A DNA stretch of 35,035 nucleotides from DATBFX01 sp036558305 (GTDB lineage: Bacteria > Chloroflexota > Chloroflexia > Thermomicrobiales > UBA6265), in NCBI GenBank assembly GCA_036558305.1, contig DATBFX010000571.1, forward strand, positions 1 through 35,035. Direction: 5' to 3'. The notes beneath the pieces were generated by a model that saw nothing but the letters and a program-made list of their open reading frames with translations, did no database searches and was not told where the DNA came from. Positions 31,121-35,035 of the stretch are shown in pieces. Within the stretch, counting starts at the first letter, position 1. Every line of letters starts with the position of its first letter. A program made the position numbers and the translations under genes.

Positions 31121-32232
31121 CGCAGCGTCTGCGCTTCGACGGAGACGACGGCCGGAAGATCGCGGACGATCGGGAGCCAGTTGTCGCCGGCGTCGGCCGA
31201 GGCGTAGACCTGACCGCCGGTGGTGCCGAAGTAGACGCCGCACGAATCGAGCGAATCGACGGACATCGCGTCGCGCAGGACGTTGACGTAGCAATCGCTC
31301 TGCGGCAGGCCCTTGGTCAGCGCTTCCCACTCGTTGCCGCCGGTGCGGGTGCGGTAGACGCGGAGTTTGCCGTCGGGCGGGAAGTGCTCCTGGTCGCTCT
31401 TGATCGGGACGACGTAGACGGTTTCCGGTTCGTGGGCGTGGACGGCGATCGGGAAGCCGAAGTCGCTCGGCAGATTGCCGCTGATCTCGTACCACGAATT
31501 GCCGGCGTCGTCGCTGCGCATCACGTCCCAGTGCTTTTGCATGAAGACGGTGTCCGGCCGCGACTGATGCATCGCCAGGCAGTGGACGCAGTGACCGACG
31601 TCGGCGTCCGGGTCGGGCAGTTCGTACGGCGACTTCAGACCGCGGTTGATCGGGACGAAACTCTTGCCGCCGTCGTCGGTGCGGAAGGCGCCGCCGGCCG
31701 AGATGGCGACGTAGATGCGATCCGGGTTGTTGCGATCGATGATGATCGTGTGCAGACCCATGCCGCCGGCGCCCGGCGCCCAGAGGTGGCCCTTGACCGC
31801 GCGCAAGGCGGACAGTTCCTGCCAGGTCTGACCGGCGTCGGTGGAACGGAAGAGGGCGGCGTCTTCGATACCGGCGTAGACGGTGTCGGGATCGGTCGGG
31901 GATGGTTCGAGGTGCCAGACCCGTTTGAACTCCCAGGGGTGTTGGCTGCCGTCGTACCACTGGTGGGTGCCCGGGTCGCCGTCGTACTTGAACTCGTTGC
32001 CGATCTGGACCCAGGTCTTTCCGCCGTCGTCGGACCGCTGCATGATCTGGCCGAACCAGCCGCTCGACTGCGAGGCGTAGAGGCGGTTGGGATCGGCCGG
32101 CGAGCCCTTGATGTGGTACATCTCCCAACCGGCGAAGTGGGGACCGCTGATGTCCCAATTCTGTCGCTTCTCGTCCGAGGTCATGATGAACGCGCCCTTG
32201 CGCGTCCCGGCCAGTACCCGTACTCCGCTCAT
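31117..32232 (-). CDS. BNR/VPS10-like beta-propeller protein
   Basis: This 371-residue protein is made of repeated beta-propeller blades with Asp-box motifs (S-x-D-x-G-x-x-W): RSDDGGKTW, RSTDAGQTW, RTDDGGKSF, RSDDAGNSW, ASADAGDNW. It begins MSGVRVLAGTRKGAFIMTSDEKRQ and has no signal peptide, so it is probably cytosolic. Asp-box propellers occur in sialidases and sortilin-like proteins, but no sialidase active-site arginine triad is evident, so a hydrolase name would be unsafe. It is translationally coupled to the MoaD-like carrier and has its own promoter at 32407-32437. Confidence 0.82.
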   Translation of the reverse strand: MSGVRVLAGTRKGAFIMTSDEKRQNWDISGPHFAGWEMYHIKGSPADPNRLYASQSSGWFGQIMQRSDDGGKTWVQIGNEFKYDGDPGTHQWYDGSQHPWEFKRVWHLEPSPTDPDTVYAGIEDAALFRSTDAGQTWQELSALRAVKGHLWAPGAGGMGLHTIIIDRNNPDRIYVAISAGGAFRTDDGGKSFVPINRGLKSPYELPDPDADVGHCVHCLAMHQSRPDTVFMQKHWDVMRSDDAGNSWYEISGNLPSDFGFPIAVHAHEPETVYVVPIKSDQEHFPPDGKLRVYRTRTGGNEWEALTKGLPQSDCYVNVLRDAMSVDSLDSCGVYFGTTGGQVYASADAGDNWLPIVRDLPAVVSVEAQTLR

Positions 32233-32382
32233 ACCGTGTTCCTTCCTCCGTTTCCGGCGACGACCGCCGACGAACGTGGTGTCCGTGCGGGGTCGGACGA
32301 GATCGGATTGCGCCGTGCCAGGCGCCGGGTGGTCGCGGGCGGTGGGGCGATGGTGGCGCCGATCGTGCGCGCTCGCTCCATG

Positions 32383-32437
32383 TGTACGTACAAGGCGACC
32401 ATCTGTACTATAACACACCTCCGCGGGGGGTTGTAAA
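32383..32437 (-). promoter_or_regulatory. Promoter with palindromic operator for the propeller-MoaD operon
   Basis: On the minus strand TTACAA/TTTACA (32431-32437) and TATAGT (32407-32412) lie 18-19 bases apart. Shortly downstream is the perfect palindrome TGTACGTACA (32383-32392), with another TGTAC half-site over the -10 region (CTGTACTATA). A TetR- or PadR-type repressor is plausible. No such regulator gene is in the window. Confidence 0.55.
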
Positions 32438-32471
32438 GGGGTCGTGGACGGTTACGCGATCCTCGTTGGCA

Positions 32472-33278
32472 TCAGCCGGCCTCGGGCATCGGTGCGTCGA
32501 GGAACTCGGGGACCATCGACGACAACCACTCGACGCGGTCGATGACGCCGACGTGGGTGGTGCCGGGGAAGACGGCGAGCCGGGCTGGCGGCAGACCGGC
32601 GAGGTCGCCCATGACGCCGCCGCCGCGGAGCCGGAACATCTCGACCGCGTGCTCCGGTTGGGCGCCGTCGGAATCCCCAATGACGATCATCGTCGGCGCC
32701 TTGATGCCGCGGATGTCGTCGGCCGACCAATCCTGGACCTCCCCGTCGAAGTGGGTGATCTTCTCGACCAGTTTGGGGAAGTCGCCGGGATTGGGAGCGG
32801 CGCGCAGGTAGGCGTCGTGCGGGGGGGTACCGATGAAAACGTCGGGCGTGAGTTTCGCGATCGCCTCGAGCACGCCGGGGTGGAAGCCGTCGCTGTTGTA
32901 GGACGCCGAGGCCGCGACGAGTTTGCGGACCAACTCGGGATGGCGGATCGCGAGTTGGATGGCGGCGGCCCCGCCCATGCTGTAGCCGAAAACGTCGGCC
33001 TGGTCGATGCCGAGGTAGCGGATGAGGGCGGCGACGTCATCGGCCATCTGCCGGTAGTTGAGCGGACGGTCGATGTCGGCGGTGTGGCCGTGCCCCTGGA
33101 GCTCGGGCGCGACGATCTGGCGGGTTCTGGCGAGGGACGGTACGAGGTCGCCAAGGGCTTCGATCGTCATGAAGGCGCCGTGGAGGAGGACGAGGGGGTG
33201 GCCGGCGCCGTGGATCTCGTAGTAGAGGTTGAGTCCGTTGACCGGCGCGTAGCCCGTCTTCGGTGGAGTGCCTGTCAT
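32472..33278 (-). CDS. Alpha/beta hydrolase
   Basis: This 268-residue alpha/beta-hydrolase is probably an esterase, lactonase or peroxidase-like enzyme. It shows the oxyanion strand PLVLLHGAF, the nucleophile elbow GYSMGG (S100), an acidic residue in VIGDSDG (D201 or D203) and H241 in PGTTHVG. The triad is therefore complete. The ATG at 33278 follows GGAGGGAGCGAG. It follows the glyoxalase-fold gene with a 38-bp gap and so probably belongs to an operon with it and the YCII gene upstream. Confidence 0.88.
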   Translation of the reverse strand: MTGTPPKTGYAPVNGLNLYYEIHGAGHPLVLLHGAFMTIEALGDLVPSLARTRQIVAPELQGHGHTADIDRPLNYRQMADDVAALIRYLGIDQADVFGYSMGGAAAIQLAIRHPELVRKLVAASASYNSDGFHPGVLEAIAKLTPDVFIGTPPHDAYLRAAPNPGDFPKLVEKITHFDGEVQDWSADDIRGIKAPTMIVIGDSDGAQPEHAVEMFRLRGGGVMGDLAGLPPARLAVFPGTTHVGVIDRVEWLSSMVPEFLDAPMPEAG

Positions 33279-33316
33279 CTCGCTCCCTCCGTCCGCCCGT
33301 GAAGTGCCAGCGGTCG

Positions 33317-33688
33317 CTAGCCATTGATCAGGTAGAACTCGTTGCCGTCGAGGTCGGAGAACCAGGTCGCCCTGGCGCCCCACGGCATGTCGGTCACCGG
33401 CTGCTTGAACGTCACGCCGCGCTTCGACAGGGCTTCGTAGGTGGCATCGATGTCGGGGGCGATCAGCGAAATGCCGCTGGCCTTGCCGCGGGTATCGGTG
33501 TCGTGCCAACTCGGATGGGCGAGGACGAGTTGGGTCGTCGCCCCCGGCGGCACCACCGTCAGAAAACGCATTTCCGGTCCGAAGGGGGTGTCGATCGCCT
33601 TTTCCCAACCAAGGGTGTTGACGTAGAAGTCGAGCGCCTTGTCCTGGTCGGCGACGACGACGGTCATCGAGTGGATGTGCGTGATCAT
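33317..33688 (-). CDS. Glyoxalase/VOC-superfamily protein
   Basis: This 123-residue protein has two beta-alpha-beta-beta-beta modules of the vicinal-oxygen-chelate fold: HIHSMTVVVADQDKALDFYVNTLGWEKAID, then GISLIAPDIDATYEALSKRGV and WGARATWFSDLDGNEFYLI. A metal histidine (H4 or H6) and C-terminal E118 are visible. It may be a lyase, dioxygenase or resistance protein. The substrate is unknown. It lies between the YCII and hydrolase genes in the same direction. Confidence 0.87.
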   Translation of the reverse strand: MITHIHSMTVVVADQDKALDFYVNTLGWEKAIDTPFGPEMRFLTVVPPGATTQLVLAHPSWHDTDTRGKASGISLIAPDIDATYEALSKRGVTFKQPVTDMPWGARATWFSDLDGNEFYLING

Positions 33689-33757
33689 CGCTTCCTCCGC
33701 AATACCGAATACCGTGCCAGCCGGTCGACGATCGGCACTGCCGAACCGCGGCAGAGG

Positions 33758-34192
33758 CTATGCCGCCGCGGACTTGTTTTGCTCGGCCTTCGCCGCGACG
33801 CGATCCGCCTGGGCGCCGAGTTCGCTCTGCGGGTCGATGGCGAAGTCGGACGGCTCGAAGATCTGGCGGAGTTCGAGGGTGTCGCCGTCGAGAAGGGGAC
33901 AACGGGTGGCCCAGTCGAGGGCTTCTTGTTTGGAGTCGACCTGCCAGATCCAGTAGCCGCCGATGACCTCCCGCGTTTCGGCGAAGGGGCCGTCGGTGAC
34001 GGTGCGTTTGCCGCCGGAGAAGGTGACGCGGGCTCCCTTCGAGGTGGGCTGGAGACCGTCGCCGGCGAGCATGACGCCGGCGTCGGCGAGGTCCTCGTTG
34101 AACTTCATCATCGGGCCGATCAGGGACTCGTCGGGCATGGCGCCCGCCTCGTAGCTCTTGTCGCCGGGGATGACCAGGACCATGAAGCGCAC
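33758..34192 (-). CDS. YCII/DGPF-domain protein (copy 3)
   Basis: This 144-residue YCII-like protein starts MRFMVLVIPGDKSYEAGAMPDE and contains the literal DGPF motif in KRTVTDGPFAETREVIGGYWIWQVDS. It is longer than the other two copies because of a C-terminal tail ending AAKAEQNKSAAA, rich in alanine and lysine. It probably heads an operon with the glyoxalase-fold and hydrolase genes. The ECF-like element was looked for upstream and not found. Confidence 0.86.
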   Translation of the reverse strand: MRFMVLVIPGDKSYEAGAMPDESLIGPMMKFNEDLADAGVMLAGDGLQPTSKGARVTFSGGKRTVTDGPFAETREVIGGYWIWQVDSKQEALDWATRCPLLDGDTLELRQIFEPSDFAIDPQSELGAQADRVAAKAEQNKSAAA

Positions 34193-34343
34193 GGTGGCTG
34201 CCTCCTTTGTGGTCTGAAGTCGGTCCTTCGGGCTCCCTCGCCCGAAGCAGAACGTTTGGTCTGGTGCTAGAACGCGGTCAACGAATCGGATGTGAGATCG
34301 AACGGGCGTGTCACCTCCTCTTCGGCGGGATGGTGGACGAGGG

Positions 34344-34369
34344 CGGGAGCGCCCCGTGCGCTCTCCTAC
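34344..34369. repeat. Solitary degenerate REP palindrome
   Basis: CGGGAGCGCCCCGTGCGCTC, followed by a CCTAC end, is a variant of the RAYT-flanking REP, with the GTAG tag on the opposite side of the CCCCGT loop. It lies in the 196-base gap between the YCII gene and the membrane-protein gene, 30 kb from the transposase. No other feature is seen in that gap. Confidence 0.65.
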
Positions 34370-34388
34370 CCCACGTTCCGATCGTTCC

Positions 34389-34856
34389 CTAACGGCCTTG
34401 CGGACGGGCGAGGGTGACGAGCATGGGGACGATCACGGCGGCGGCGACGAAGTGCATCAGGACGAGAACGGCGACCTGGGCATTGGTCGCACCCGGGTCG
34501 GCCGGGGCGATCGTGAAGTCCGGGATCAGCGAGAGGAGGAGGACGGCGGCGGAGACGATCGTGTAGGTGCGGACCGGGTTGCGGGCGAAGCGGAGCAAGC
34601 CGGCGTAGACGAGGACGGCGCCGATCGCCAGGACCGCGGTGAAGATACCGTCGCCGACGGCGCTGCCGAGTTCGACGAACTTCGGATCGTAGCGGACGAC
34701 GGCGTCGCCCGCGTAGTAGACGAGGATGGTGGAGAGACCAGACGCGACGACGGTGGCGAGCCCGACGAGGGCGAACCGCCCCCAATCGACGACGCGCGAT
34801 TCCTGCGACAACGACGGCGACGTTGCGACGGCCGGAGAAAGCGACATCGAGGACAT
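34389..34856 (-). CDS. Small four-span membrane protein (DUF6069-like)
   Basis: This 155-residue protein has four hydrophobic spans: FALVGLATVVASGLSTILVYYA, GIFTAVLAIGAVLVYAGLLRFA, TYTIVSAAVLLLSLIPDFTI and VAVLVLMHFVAAAVIVPMLV. The layout resembles the DUF6069 family, whose function is unknown. GGGAGG lies 9 bases before the ATG at 34856. An ECF-like promoter (34917-34950) stands upstream, placing it with the RibD and YCII genes under the same presumed sigma factor. Confidence 0.78.
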   Translation of the reverse strand: MSSMSLSPAVATSPSLSQESRVVDWGRFALVGLATVVASGLSTILVYYAGDAVVRYDPKFVELGSAVGDGIFTAVLAIGAVLVYAGLLRFARNPVRTYTIVSAAVLLLSLIPDFTIAPADPGATNAQVAVLVLMHFVAAAVIVPMLVTLARPQGR

Positions 34857-34916
34857 GACCGGTAGCCTCCCTTGCGTGAATCGGTTCCAACGTCGGGGTT
34901 CTTGCCGCGGACATCA

Positions 34917-34950
34917 GATAGTCGTCCGGCGAGCCCCGAAATCGACAACC
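34917..34950 (-). promoter_or_regulatory. ECF-sigma-like promoter upstream of the membrane-protein gene (copy C)
   Basis: On the minus strand GGTTGTCGA, a 17-base spacer and CGACTATC lie at 34950-34917, about 60 bases before the start codon. The spacing matches copies A, B and D exactly. No palindrome of the TGGCCA type follows here. The remaining bases to 35035 hold no supported gene. Confidence 0.62.
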
Positions 34951-35035
34951 GTTCACGACGAGTTTTGAAACCGGTTCTTGGTCGCTTATTGGACTCGTTA
35001 CACATGCACGAGAGCGGGCCGGGAGAGGTGCTTAG

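Noticed and set aside
31117..32232. Sialidase or exo-alpha-sialidase annotation for the propeller protein
   Set aside because: Asp-box repeats alone do not make a sialidase. No arginine triad or secretion signal was seen.
34193..34388. Fifth ECF-type promoter in front of the third YCII gene
   Set aside because: AAGTCG occurs at about 34219-34224, but no TGTCGA counterpart lies at the required distance.

Overview
The window is about 35 kb of GC-rich bacterial DNA. Most genes read on the minus strand, with short gaps and frequent ATGA or GTGA overlaps. Tat-type signal peptides on both solute-binding proteins, ATG/GTG/TTG starts, and families crowded with YCII/DGPF, RibD/DHFR-like and PPOX proteins suit a Chloroflexota (Thermomicrobia-like) or, less likely, an actinobacterial genome. 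No rRNA, tRNA or CRISPR array was recognised, so the taxonomic guess is an inference.

Layout. (1) 1-3455: the start of an enolase gene, a small-molecule kinase, and a DarTG toxin-antitoxin pair with the antitoxin gene first. (2) 3753-6520: a cupin, a REP-associated tyrosine transposase (RAYT) between two REP inverted pairs, a GATase1-like protein, and a TacAT/AtaRT-type acetyltransferase toxin with its DUF1778 antitoxin. (3) 6623-17620: an 11-kb catabolic block on the minus strand with one good promoter and operator at its head. It holds a CUT1 sugar-binding protein and two permeases, a glycoside-hydrolase-like protein, a FadR-type GntR regulator, a complete CUT2 (ribose-type) transporter, and an enolase-superfamily dehydratase. 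A divergent SDR dehydrogenase starts from the same upstream region. Together they look like uptake and oxidation of a sugar-acid-containing glycan. (4) 18666-25767: a BrnA-like antitoxin with a decayed BrnT toxin, a GNAT, DinB, a cluster of PPOX, RibD/DHFR-like and YCII proteins, and a UPF0175/PIN toxin-antitoxin pair whose toxin is frameshifted. (5) 25879-29238: an FAD aromatic hydroxylase divergent from a MocR regulator. (6) 29335-34950: more RibD/DHFR-like and YCII genes, a MoaD-like/beta-propeller pair, an alpha/beta hydrolase, a glyoxalase-fold protein and a small membrane protein.

The most interesting signal is not a gene. Four copies of a bipartite minus-strand element, TGTCGA or CGTCGA, 17 bases, then CGACTA, sit just upstream of a YCII operon, a RibD/DHFR-like gene, a PPOX-cupin operon and a membrane protein. 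They look like promoters of one ECF sigma factor, resembling those described for the DGPF/YCII-linked ECF42 group. Two copies also carry a covarying perfect palindrome at the same distance. No sigma gene lies in the window, so this appears to be the output side of a dispersed stress regulon. A second theme is REP palindromes beginning GTAG whose TAG forms the stop codon of three separate genes. A third is four toxin-antitoxin loci, two of which have kept the antitoxin but broken the toxin.
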